Shown in pieces: positions 1 through 6,386 of a stretch of DNA of 11,378 bases. The notes beneath the pieces were generated by a model. It searched no databases, was not told where the DNA came from, and saw only the letters and a program-made list of their open reading frames with translations. The stretch's first letter is position 1; each line of letters opens with the position of its first letter. Origin of the DNA: Terriglobia bacterium (lineage in GTDB: Bacteria > Acidobacteriota > Terriglobia > UBA7540); the NCBI GenBank assembly GCA_030040515.1, contig JASHTO010000642.1:1-11378 (forward strand). The letters run 5' to 3'. The position numbers were made by a program, and so were the translations under genes.

Positions 1-212
1 GAACCAGCAGCAACCGGCGCTTCAATCTCACCATCAGCGCCAACGCCCGGAACCTGTTCAACGACGTGAATCTCGGCCCGCGCGTCGGCGTGGTCGGCTC
101 TCCACTGTTTGCTCAGTCGAACTCGATCGGCGGCCTCTTCGGCGGAGGGTTCGGAGGCGGACTTCAGGCGGCAAATCGCCGGCTTGACCTGCAAGCCCTG
201 TTTACGTTCTAG
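1..212 (+). CDS. TonB-dependent receptor (Oar-like), C-terminal fragment
   Basis: This is the 3' end of a gene that begins outside the window. The reading frame runs from base 3 to a TAG at 210-212 and gives 69 residues. The segment reads like the last beta-strands of large acidobacterial TonB-dependent, carboxypeptidase-regulatory-like receptors: an 'ARNLFNDVN' strand, an 'SPLFAQSNS' loop, a Gly/Phe-rich stretch, and the ending 'AANRRLDLQALFTF'. The final Phe and alternating hydrophobic pattern fit the C-terminal signal used by the BAM machinery for outer-membrane barrel proteins. Such receptors import siderophores or glycans, but the substrate cannot be read from this fragment. The 197 bases to the next gene hold only a short GC-rich hairpin (337-352) without a T-tract, so no convincing terminator was seen. 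The family call is by recalled motif resemblance only. Confidence 0.72.
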   Translation, partial: TSSNRRFNLTISANARNLFNDVNLGPRVGVVGSPLFAQSNSIGGLFGGGFGGGLQAANRRLDLQALFTF

Positions 213-409
213 TTCAATACTCCGCATAGTATCATCTGGGATTGAATCGGAAACGGAGTGGTTAAAGCATGGAGCTGTGCCACGCCGGCTCACTTGGCGC
301 GCAAGAACCCCGCGCGAAAAATAAGCGAAATGTCAAGCCCGCCGCTCCGGGCATGCTGGAATCCCGCGCGATCCCCTGTTGACATGCCCGCCCCATTTCG
401 TCAATCATA

Positions 410-973
410 ATGAATATGAGCTTCAATTTGGGGACCCACGGTAGCCTCACGGCGCCGGGCGAACTGTGTCGCTTGGTTGTCCGCGAAGAAAAAAGCCTTT
501 CCGAAATCCTTCAGTTCTCAACCGCCGGTCTGGAAATTGGTCAGCAAGTGGTGGTGATGGCCGGGCCCACCTGCCTGAAGGACATTGCACACGGGTTGAG
601 TGAAGCGGGACTGAAGACCGACGCTCTGCTGCACAGTGAGCGCCTGGTTTTTCTGACTGCACCCAACTGCCTGGCGGATTTGTTCCGTCCCAGCGAGCCC
701 TTGCAGCGCAGCCCGCTGCATCGGCACGCCACGGTGATGCGCTGGGTCACAGACTGGTCATGGGCGTATGGAAACGGCACGGACGGGGTAACCATCCGCG
801 ATTATCAACGCCGCCTTCATGATTTCATTCGTCCCTTTAACGCCCTGTCCATGTGCACGGTGCTGAACGAGAAGGTGCAGCGCAGCGATCTGCTGGCCAT
901 GCTCGTCGACCACCGTCGGGTGGCCAAGACCATCGAGGCCTCACGGCGCGCGGTGGCAGCCGCACACGCCTAG
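410..973 (+). CDS. Stand-alone MEDS-type (DcmR sensory) domain protein
   Basis: A 187-residue soluble protein with no signal peptide or membrane segment. The layout matches the MEDS (methanogen/methylotroph DcmR sensory) domain. An early strand ('GELCRLVV') is followed by a helix leading to 'GLEIGQQVVVMA' (the usual 'GL..GE...YI' region), then a long middle region with a Trp-rich helix around 'MRWVTDWSWAYG'. Next come 'YQRRLHDFIRPFNALSMCTV' (compare 'YE..L......ALCQYD') and a final 'LLAMLVDHRRV' (compare 'L...HP.V'). In known proteins MEDS sits beside an HTH or histidine kinase domain. Here it is alone and fills the whole protein, so any output partner must be encoded elsewhere. The early His common in the family is absent. 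ATG 410 is used; ATG 416 is a second in-frame option. No Shine-Dalgarno is visible, so a leaderless transcript is possible. It converges on the matrixin gene and appears unrelated to it. Confidence 0.68.
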   Translation: MNMSFNLGTHGSLTAPGELCRLVVREEKSLSEILQFSTAGLEIGQQVVVMAGPTCLKDIAHGLSEAGLKTDALLHSERLVFLTAPNCLADLFRPSEPLQRSPLHRHATVMRWVTDWSWAYGNGTDGVTIRDYQRRLHDFIRPFNALSMCTVLNEKVQRSDLLAMLVDHRRVAKTIEASRRAVAAAHA

Positions 974-975
974 TG

Positions 976-995
976 TGCCCGATGCGCGTCGGGCA
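976..995. terminator. Hairpin between convergent genes, possible bidirectional terminator
   Basis: A perfect 7-bp stem, TGCCCGA and TCGGGCA, with a 6-base loop starts three bases after the TAG of the MEDS gene. On the + strand it is followed by TTCTC, a weak T-rich tail. On the other strand it lies about 80 bases beyond the matrixin stop. A second, weaker stem (GGGCG/CGCCC) lies at about 1005-1024. The position between convergent genes supports a shared terminator, but the absence of a proper T-tract keeps confidence moderate. Confidence 0.42.
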
Positions 996-1076
996 TTCTC
1001 CACGGGGGCGATCCTCCGGCGCCCGCGGTGGAACCATATCCACCCAACTCGTACCATTCATCTGTCCTGGAATCGT

Positions 1077-2141
1077 TCAGTAGAACTTTCCCGTGAAGCC
1101 GGTCTGGGCGGTCACGCCGGGGTAACCGTTGGTGAATCCGCGGAAGTTCTGAATGCTGGTGACGCCGTTGGTGGCGCTGTCGCCGGAGGTGTCCGTGGCC
1201 AGGGGCAGAACCATGACGAAGTAGTTCCCCTGAAACATGCGCAAATGGTAGTTACCGTTGGAGTCGGAAAGCGTATCGGTCACGACGTTGCCGGTGGTGC
1301 GGTCGATCGCCACCACGTGCGCGGCGAAGGCGGGAATTCCGTCCACGGTCACCGTACCCCGGATGCCGCCCACCAGGTTCAGGATGGCGCTATTCGGGTA
1401 AAGAACGGCGCTGCCGATCTCATCATCCAGCGCAAGCGCGTACTTCACTCCGCCCGTTCCCCAATCGCCGTAAGGATACATGATGGCGTTGGCGAGCCCG
1501 CTGTGATCCAGTCCGATCATGTGGCCGATCTCGTGCGTCGCCACGGTCTGGAAATCAAAGTAATCAGCGGGCGGGTGATAGTATCCCGGAGTGTAGAAGA
1601 AGGCGTCGGCGCTGAACTCGATATCGGCGTCACTGATGCAGACCTTCTGCGGGCAAACCCGCGTTGTGGCGCCCGAGGAGCAATGGTAAGTGAAAGGCGG
1701 TGTGGAGCTCGAGTACGAGGTCACTTCGGTTTCGGCGATCACGCCCGTCGCGAGACTTCCTGTGAACCCAATCGAGTTCACGCAGTCGCCTGAGACAAAA
1801 GTGGTGTTGGTGTTGTCCGCCACCTGCGTGAAGGAGAGCGTGTTGACGTTCGCGCCGTGATACTGGGACCCCGACCAGAGCGAAAAGGCCTTATTCAGCG
1901 CCGCGCTGAGCGCCGCCTCATCCGCCAATGTTCCCTCGCCTGTGTAGACGACGGTGTTTTCAGGATTCAAGCTCCAGGTAATGTTCCCCGCCGGCCAGGT
2001 GACCCTTTGGACGTCACTGGAAGTGACGGGAAGCAGTTGGAAAGTGGTTCCGAACAAGAGAACGGCGGAGCAGAGCGCCAGCAGGACGAGGCCGCAAAGC
2101 GCCCATCGCCGGCGATTCATTCTCCTCCCAGGCTTTCCCAT
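1077..2141 (-). CDS. Secreted matrixin-family (M10A-like) zinc metalloprotease
   Basis: A predicted exported zinc protease. Numbered from the upstream GTG at 2150, the N-terminus has Arg-rich residues 9-15 and a hydrophobic segment at about 17-40, acting as a signal peptide or anchor. The catalytic domain covers about 50-255 and contains HEIGHMIGLDH (206-216), the HExxHxxGxxH zinc motif. 'AIMYP' (222-226) follows as the Met-turn typical of metzincins. Residues 261-318 ('GGIRGTVTVDG...', then 'DSNGNYHLRMFQGNYFVMVL') look like a carboxypeptidase-regulatory beta-sandwich for surface or substrate binding. No Cys-switch propeptide is evident. Three starts are possible. GTG 2150 gives a GTGA overlap with the upstream gene, ATG 2141 has a TAAGG 8 bases upstream and is preferred, and ATG 2120 has GGAGGAG but at too short a distance. 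It is the last gene of the exported three-gene group. The substrate is unknown. Confidence 0.87.
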   Translation of the reverse strand: MGKPGRRMNRRRWALCGLVLLALCSAVLLFGTTFQLLPVTSSDVQRVTWPAGNITWSLNPENTVVYTGEGTLADEAALSAALNKAFSLWSGSQYHGANVNTLSFTQVADNTNTTFVSGDCVNSIGFTGSLATGVIAETEVTSYSSSTPPFTYHCSSGATTRVCPQKVCISDADIEFSADAFFYTPGYYHPPADYFDFQTVATHEIGHMIGLDHSGLANAIMYPYGDWGTGGVKYALALDDEIGSAVLYPNSAILNLVGGIRGTVTVDGIPAFAAHVVAIDRTTGNVVTDTLSDSNGNYHLRMFQGNYFVMVLPLATDTSGDSATNGVTSIQNFRGFTNGYPGVTAQTGFTGKFY

Positions 2142-2146
2142 CGCCT

Positions 2147-2992
2147 TCACCTTACTTGCAGGACCACGCTGCGGCCCGGCAGGCTTCCTTCCGTTTCTTC
2201 ACTCGTCGCGGAGATTGCTGCGTGCACACCGCGCACGTTCAGTTCATCCCAGTGGATCGTCCACATCGCGCTCAGCAAAACCGCTTCACCTTCAACTTCC
2301 GTGCCCGCCGGGATGACCAGGGACTTGTTGGGGAACAGCGCCGTGGTGGTCTTTCCAAACACGCGCATGCGCCCCGCGCCGGAAGGTTCCGTGGAAACAA
2401 TCGCCACGGAAAACGCCAGGCCATGCGGAACGCGAATTCCCTGGTCCACGATCGTGGCCACGTACTTGTGGAATCCCCCGAGCGGCAGCGTGCCCGGCGG
2501 GTCCGCAGGTCCTACCGACTGGAGTTCCGCCTGCAATCGGCTGAACGACGGCAGCATCACGCGGTCCTGGTGAGTGGCGGCGTCGCGGTAGATGCGATAA
2601 GCGCCTTGAGTCATCCCGACCAGGCGATAACGCGAGCCTGCGGGCGCAGGCTCCAGGAAGAGAACATATTCGCCCTCCGGTTGGAAGGTCATCTCGCCGG
2701 GAACGTAAACCATCATATTCCCCACCGTGCCGCCCATTTGCTCAACCGCCACCGTGGAAGGAGGATTCCCTTTGTACACCTGTTCAACAGTGATGGAGGT
2801 CAGGGTCATGATTTGAGTGTGGGATTCATTCCACCGGCACATCTGCCTGGTGATTTGCCCTTGTACGATGACGCTGGACGCCTCGGTGAGTTGATCGAGT
2901 GACATGGAGACGAGCGTGGAGGCCCGCGCGACGGAAACGCCCACGCTTCCGGCGGCCAGAACACCTGCGAGAATCGCAATGCGCAGTCTCAT
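2147..2992 (-). CDS. Exported protein of unknown function, partner of matrixin gene
   Basis: I do not recognise a named family. The 281-residue product starts with a clear Sec signal peptide (basic 'MRLR', hydrophobic core 5-21, AxA site 'ARA' at 22-24), so the mature protein is periplasmic or extracellular. The first half (25-145) has strands and helices containing 'SLDQLTEASSVIVQGQIT', 'VYKGNPPSTVAVEQ' and 'GEYVLFLEP', resembling proteins I recall next to bacterial matrixins. The C-terminal 75 residues contain 'IPAGTEVEGEAVL' and 'IHWDELNVRG'. This is faintly like the P-G-T-x-x-x-G pattern of VirB10/TrbI-type beta domains, although no other conjugation gene is present. The ATG at 2992 has AAGG 8 bases upstream and lies 11 bases after the lipoprotein stop. 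The stop overlaps the most upstream possible matrixin start (GTGA), so the two are probably co-translated. Confidence 0.8.
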   Translation of the reverse strand: MRLRIAILAGVLAAGSVGVSVARASTLVSMSLDQLTEASSVIVQGQITRQMCRWNESHTQIMTLTSITVEQVYKGNPPSTVAVEQMGGTVGNMMVYVPGEMTFQPEGEYVLFLEPAPAGSRYRLVGMTQGAYRIYRDAATHQDRVMLPSFSRLQAELQSVGPADPPGTLPLGGFHKYVATIVDQGIRVPHGLAFSVAIVSTEPSGAGRMRVFGKTTTALFPNKSLVIPAGTEVEGEAVLLSAMWTIHWDELNVRGVHAAISATSEETEGSLPGRSVVLQVR

Positions 2993-3003
2993 TTCTGCTG
3001 CCT

Positions 3004-4179
3004 TTATTGAATCTGAATTGCCCCTGCGAACGCCTGCAACTCACCCGTCGCCGTATTGACCACCACGATGTTGCGCGGGCCGGGAGTGGCATTCGGACTC
3101 GCCGTGACACGAAAGGCGACGTTGAGCAGCCCGGCGTGATTGTCCGTAGGGCTGAGCGGCGTCAATTGAGTCACGGTGACGTCATTGTGCGTACCCTGGC
3201 TTACATCCACCGACAGTCCATTGGCCAGCGTCGTTCCGCCGCCATCCGTCAATCCCTGCCCCAGCAGCCAGACAATTGCCGTTGAGCCTCTTTGGACCGT
3301 GACACTCGCTACTCCTCCCGAGCAATCCGTCAGGCCTCCTGAAGGTCCAAGGGTTCCCTCGCACGTGCCGATGTCGGCGAGGCCGAGAGTGGGGCTGGAG
3401 GACGCGATGTCCACGTTGACGTCAGTGGCGTCGGTATCTCCCCCGGGCACGTTGATGGCGTTCGCGCGGGTGCTTGAGGGATTTACCATGACGGTTAGGG
3501 AGGTCGATTGCGACGGATCTGCCTGGCTGGTGGCGGTAATAGTAAGGGGATTGTTGCCCGCGGGCAGAGCCGAGGGCGCAATGTAAGTGGCGCTGGCGGA
3601 AGTGCCTGAAATCGTGCCGAGCGTGGTATTGCCATTTTCCACGGAGCCCGCTAGCACGCCCGTCACCGTCCAATTGACCGCCGTATTGGGTGTGCCGGCC
3701 ACCTTGGTGGTAATCGGGAGCGTCTGGCCCACCGTTACACTCGCCGGGCCGGCGGGGCTGGTAATGGAAATCGATACGTCGGTGGGCGGCGTGTTGGTTG
3801 AAATCGTCACCATGACCGAGGCAGCGTTGCTCGCATCGGTTTTGCTGGCCGCGGTGATGGTCACGCTTGCCGGATTGGGCGCGGAGGCGGGCGCCGTATA
3901 AAGCCCCGCACCGGTAATCGTGCCAACCTTCGAGTTTCCCCCTTTTACTCCCGCCACGGACCAAATGGCGGCGGGATGAGGCGCACCAGGGGCGCTGACC
4001 GTGAATTGAAACGTCTGCCCCACCGTCAACGTCGCAGGGGAGGGGTCAAACACCAGGGTCGGTGCATGGCTATCCGCTCGCGGAGCCGTGGGGGACGTAG
4101 CTGCGGCGCAGCCCGCCATCACCAGCAGCAGGCACAGGTTGACTCCCAATACCAGCGTTTTGTGAACACCGCGCCACAT
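3004..4179 (-). CDS. Ig-repeat lipoprotein
   Basis: A predicted lipoprotein of 391 residues. The N-terminus has a short basic region, a hydrophobic core (8-20) and a lipobox-like 'LLLVMAGC' with the lipidated Cys at 24, then an extended Ala/Thr/Pro linker. Two Ig-like modules follow, at about 41-127 and 131-234. They share the pattern 'VTVGQT...', 'W.V.GV..G', 'GTI.G....Y.AP', '(V/L)TITA.S..D.S'. The C-terminal part (240-391) is a further beta-rich region ending in 'GPRNIVVVNTATGELQAF', reminiscent of IPT/TIG folds. The role is probably adhesion or surface scaffolding. The open frame extends upstream to a GTG at 4293, but ATG 4179 is preferred because it puts the signal peptide at the very N-terminus and lies downstream of a good promoter candidate. 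It is first of the three exported genes. Confidence 0.83.
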   Translation of the reverse strand: MWRGVHKTLVLGVNLCLLLVMAGCAAATSPTAPRADSHAPTLVFDPSPATLTVGQTFQFTVSAPGAPHPAAIWSVAGVKGGNSKVGTITGAGLYTAPASAPNPASVTITAASKTDASNAASVMVTISTNTPPTDVSISITSPAGPASVTVGQTLPITTKVAGTPNTAVNWTVTGVLAGSVENGNTTLGTISGTSASATYIAPSALPAGNNPLTITATSQADPSQSTSLTVMVNPSSTRANAINVPGGDTDATDVNVDIASSSPTLGLADIGTCEGTLGPSGGLTDCSGGVASVTVQRGSTAIVWLLGQGLTDGGGTTLANGLSVDVSQGTHNDVTVTQLTPLSPTDNHAGLLNVAFRVTASPNATPGPRNIVVVNTATGELQAFAGAIQIQ

Positions 4180-4241
4180 CCTCGTTCCGGCTCCCTCAAA
4201 ACGGAGATTCCACTTGGTTCGATTTGTGCGCTCCAAAGCCC

Positions 4242-4270
4242 ATTGTAACCCAGAAACCGAGGTGTGGCAG
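4242..4270 (-). promoter_or_regulatory. Candidate sigma70-type promoter for the exported-protein genes
   Basis: On the - strand a -35 box CTGCCA (4270-4265, four of six matches to TTGACA) is followed after 17 bases by a -10 box TACAAT (4247-4242, five of six). Transcription would start near 4235, about 55 bases before the lipoprotein ATG at 4179 and downstream of the alternative GTG at 4293, which argues against that GTG. It sits in a 239-base gap after the pseudopilin gene. The rest of the gap holds only a 14-bp palindrome at about 4330-4343 and no gene. Confidence 0.45.
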
Positions 4271-4418
4271 CCGCAAGCCGCACGCACCGCCACTCCTGTA
4301 GGCGTTCCCTTACAAGATAAATGGTGCCCGCCATGCGCATGGCCGCAAAGGCGATGAAGGAAGGTAAGCAGTTGATCGGGGACTCTTGATTCCCGACAGG
4401 CGGGTGAAATTCGTGGGA

Positions 4419-5330
4419 TCAGTTCTGCGGGGGTCCGGAGTTCGGTGAATTCGTGGTGGGGTTCAGGCTGAAGCCATTACTCTGCGAAAATCCTGAACTC
4501 TGCTGCGGGTTTTGTTGCCCGAAGCCGCCGGACCCTCCGCCACCCGGCATTCCCACGCCGATTCCGAATACTCCCATATCCAGCCCGATGAACTCCCATT
4601 GATTATAGTGATCGTGTTTTTTCCAGATTTTAATTGACGCGTGCTTGCTGGTGGGTGCGACGCCGACAATGTAGGCGCCCATGATTTCGTTTTCGCCTGT
4701 GCTGGAAGAGGAGGAAGAAGAAAACCCGCTCTGGCTGGATATGCCCGTGGAGGGATTCGATCCAAACCCTGAATTGCCTAGTGAAAAGCCCGAAAAGGCT
4801 GAATTACCGAGGGAAAAGCTGCTTCCTGACATGGAGTTTGAGGCTGAGTTACCCAGTGAAAAGCTGCTCCCGGACATGGAGTTTGAGGACGAAGAACCAT
4901 TTATCCCGAGACCTGCGGGGTTGTTGTTTTGATTCATCAAAGGCTGATTGACCGAATCCAGCAACACTCCCGCGGCATTGACGTGAATGAAGCGCCATTT
5001 TCCCTTGGGATCGAGCGGGTCCGTGTATTCCTCCCGCAGGAACCTCATACCATTCGTTCCCTCCAACTCCTTGACGTTCATCGGGTAGCGGTTGAACTGT
5101 TTATGAAAGAGGGCGACCGCCCGGGCATATTGAAACCCGCGGAACATCGTCTCCTCCTCCTGCTCGCGTCGCCCCTCCTGAAGGACGCTGGGCAGCGCCG
5201 CCGCCAGGCTGACCAGCATCAGGGTGGCCACAATCATGACAATCACCAGCACCATGCCGTCGGTCCGGCACAGGCGGCGTTCCACCCTACTGCGGGAACG
5301 ACAATTCGAAGGTTTTCTGCGTTTCGGCAT
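4419..5330 (-). CDS. Atypical GspG/GspK-like pseudopilin with Ser/Gly-rich insert
   Basis: A 303-residue protein. Residues 1-24 form a very basic leader ending 'CRTDG', followed by a hydrophobic helix (26-46, 'MVLVIVMIVATLMLVSLAAA') and an amphipathic continuation. This is the arrangement of a prepilin cleaved after Gly25. Position +5 of the mature protein would be Ile, not the conserved Glu, as in GspK-type tip pseudopilins. The next part ('YARAVALFHKQFNRYPMNVKELE', then 'DPLDPKGKWRF') resembles the GspG globular start. A low-complexity Ser/Gly/Asn insert occupies about 144-212 and includes a 15-residue tandem repeat. It is followed by a short beta segment (216-260) and a Gly/Gln/Asn/Ser tail. 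ATG 5330 overlaps the upstream gene by 44 bases. A TTG at 5342 and an ATG at 5255 are alternatives, but the latter would remove the leader. No clear RBS is seen. It closes the pilus-type gene cluster. Confidence 0.78.
   Translation of the reverse strand: MPKRRKPSNCRSRSRVERRLCRTDGMVLVIVMIVATLMLVSLAAALPSVLQEGRREQEEETMFRGFQYARAVALFHKQFNRYPMNVKELEGTNGMRFLREEYTDPLDPKGKWRFIHVNAAGVLLDSVNQPLMNQNNNPAGLGINGSSSSNSMSGSSFSLGNSASNSMSGSSFSLGNSAFSGFSLGNSGFGSNPSTGISSQSGFSSSSSSSTGENEIMGAYIVGVAPTSKHASIKIWKKHDHYNQWEFIGLDMGVFGIGVGMPGGGGSGGFGQQNPQQSSGFSQSNGFSLNPTTNSPNSGPPQN
4798..4887 (-). repeat. 45-bp tandem duplication inside the pseudopilin gene
   Basis: Two adjacent 45-base units (4798-4842 and 4843-4887) differ at only a few, mostly synonymous positions. 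Each encodes a 15-residue unit of the form SNSMSGSSFSLGNSA. A partial third copy (FSLGNS) lies at about 4771-4800. The in-frame unit length implies that copy number can change without breaking the frame. Confidence 0.85.
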
Positions 5331-5841
5331 CTTGAAATACAATCATTGTGGGAGTAATTTTCACAACCTTATACTTCTCGCCCACCACATCGCCCTCGTG
5401 GACGACCTCCATATCATCCTTGAAACTCACCATGGCCTCGCCCTTGCCGCCCGGCAATTCGTTGTACCCCATGGCCTTGATGGGCGGCGGGGGTGGCGGC
5501 GGGGGAGGAAGCTTGGGCGCCTCCGGCTTGGACGGGGGCGGCAGCGGAGCGGCTTCACCCACATATTCAAACGGATTACGGCCCTCATCGGGAAGCGGGC
5601 GGGAGTCCAGTTGCTTCAAGGCATCGAAGCGAACCGTAGGATCGTATCGAGCCAAATCGTTGGCAGCGTGGGAGGTGCCCTTCTCCATCGTTGCAGCAGT
5701 GACGACCGGCGAAGCGGCATGCGCACTGAAATTTCCCGGCTGCCAGCTTCGATACTCCGAAACCAGATGGGCCACCAGCAGCGCTGCGATCAGACCCAGC
5801 ACGGCGGTTCCCCATTTTTCCATTCCGGCCGAAAGTTTCAT
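5287..5841 (-). CDS. GspC/PilP-like inner-membrane linker protein
   Basis: A 184-residue bitopic protein. The cytoplasmic N-terminus is very short, one membrane helix covers about 10-27, and a periplasmic region follows. 'GRNPFEYVGE' (87-96) matches the 'R-(N/D)-P-F' motif seen in PilP and GspC relatives. A Pro-rich linker (99-120) includes nine consecutive prolines. The C-terminal module (124-184, 'AMVSFKDDMEVVHEGDVVG', 'YKVVKITPTMIVFQD') has the small beta-sandwich pattern of the PilP / GspC HR domain, which in known systems contacts the N-domains of the secretin. PilP is normally a lipoprotein; this protein has no lipobox and is TM-anchored like GspC, so it looks like a mixture of the two. 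ATG 5841 overlaps the pilO stop by 4 bases (ATGA), indicating translational coupling. Confidence 0.8.
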   Translation of the reverse strand: MKLSAGMEKWGTAVLGLIAALLVAHLVSEYRSWQPGNFSAHAASPVVTAATMEKGTSHAANDLARYDPTVRFDALKQLDSRPLPDEGRNPFEYVGEAAPLPPPSKPEAPKLPPPPPPPPPIKAMGYNELPGGKGEAMVSFKDDMEVVHEGDVVGEKYKVVKITPTMIVFQDAETQKTFELSFPQ

Positions 5842-6386
5842 GGCGTTAAATAAAGGTCCGCGGTCAACCGCAAACTGATGGGCGCGTTATCGCCGGGAGT
5901 AAATTCGAAGTCGCGAACCAGAAGAAACTCGTCCGCGGTTTCCAATGCGTGTGCGAACTTCACCAGGCCTGCGTAGGGCCCCTGAGCTTTGATCTCCAAC
6001 GCCAATTTCTCCAAGGGTTCCTTGTGGTCCGGTTCGAGCTTGAACCCCAGCGTGGATAGCTTGACGCCGGAAGCATCCGCCAGCTTATGAACCAGGTGGT
6101 CCGCGGAGGAGTATGCCTCGCGACGCGGTGGAATTCGGTTGCTGGTGAAATCCGCAAGTTGCTTCGCCACCTCCGGCAAGGCGGCTTGAAACTTCTTCAG
6201 CAGTTCCACACGTACCTGGAGCTTCCTGATCGATTGGCGCAACTCGTCCTGGCGGCGCGCCTCCACATCCAGCTTATCACCCAGTGGCCTGTAAACCCCA
6301 AAGAAAACCACCAGGTCCAAAACCACCAGGCCCGCGCCAATGGCTTCAAAGATTCGATTAACGATTTGGCGTCGGCTTTTGCGCAC
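5838..6386 (-). CDS. pilO: PilO-like pilus alignment protein
   Basis: A 182-residue bitopic inner-membrane protein. The basic cytoplasmic N-terminus 'MRKSRRQIVNR' is followed by a membrane helix (about 15-32). A periplasmic coiled coil (about 34-72, rich in Arg, Gln, Glu and Leu) follows. The C-terminal domain (about 80-182, 'LVHKLADASGVKLSTLGF', then 'GLVKFAHALET', 'FLLVRDFEF', 'LRLTADLYL') fits the ferredoxin-like fold of PilO/GspM. In known systems PilO pairs with PilN and stabilises the alignment complex between motor and secretin. The start is GTG at 6386, supported by an AGGAA 6 bases upstream. It overlaps the end of pilN by 29 bases and the next gene by 4. Length is close to the family norm. 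The assignment rests on pattern plus gene order. Confidence 0.87.
   Translation of the reverse strand: MRKSRRQIVNRIFEAIGAGLVVLDLVVFFGVYRPLGDKLDVEARRQDELRQSIRKLQVRVELLKKFQAALPEVAKQLADFTSNRIPPRREAYSSADHLVHKLADASGVKLSTLGFKLEPDHKEPLEKLALEIKAQGPYAGLVKFAHALETADEFLLVRDFEFTPGDNAPISLRLTADLYLTP

Noticed and set aside
379..411. A perfect TTGACA at 379-384 and CATAAT at 406-411 upstream of the MEDS gene
   Set aside because: The spacing is 21 bases and no acceptable -10 lies at 16-18 bases, so it was not called a promoter, although some regulated promoters tolerate unusual spacing.
975..1793. Long + strand open frame opposite the matrixin gene
   Set aside because: It is antisense to a gene with clear zinc protease motifs. 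The long frame is explained by high GC, and its translation has no recognisable domain.
4180..4293. N-terminal extension of the lipoprotein to GTG 4293
   Set aside because: It would bury the signal peptide 38 residues inside the protein, and the candidate promoter lies downstream of that GTG.
4330..4343. Perfect 14-base palindrome GCCATGCGCATGGC in the gap after the pseudopilin gene
   Set aside because: It is short, has no T-tract and no second copy seen, and lies far from the promoter candidate, so neither a terminator nor an operator can be supported.
5482..5519. G-rich + strand stretch with potential G-quadruplex character
   Set aside because: It is explained by the polyproline codons of the GspC/PilP-like gene, and the last loop is longer than usual for a stable quadruplex.
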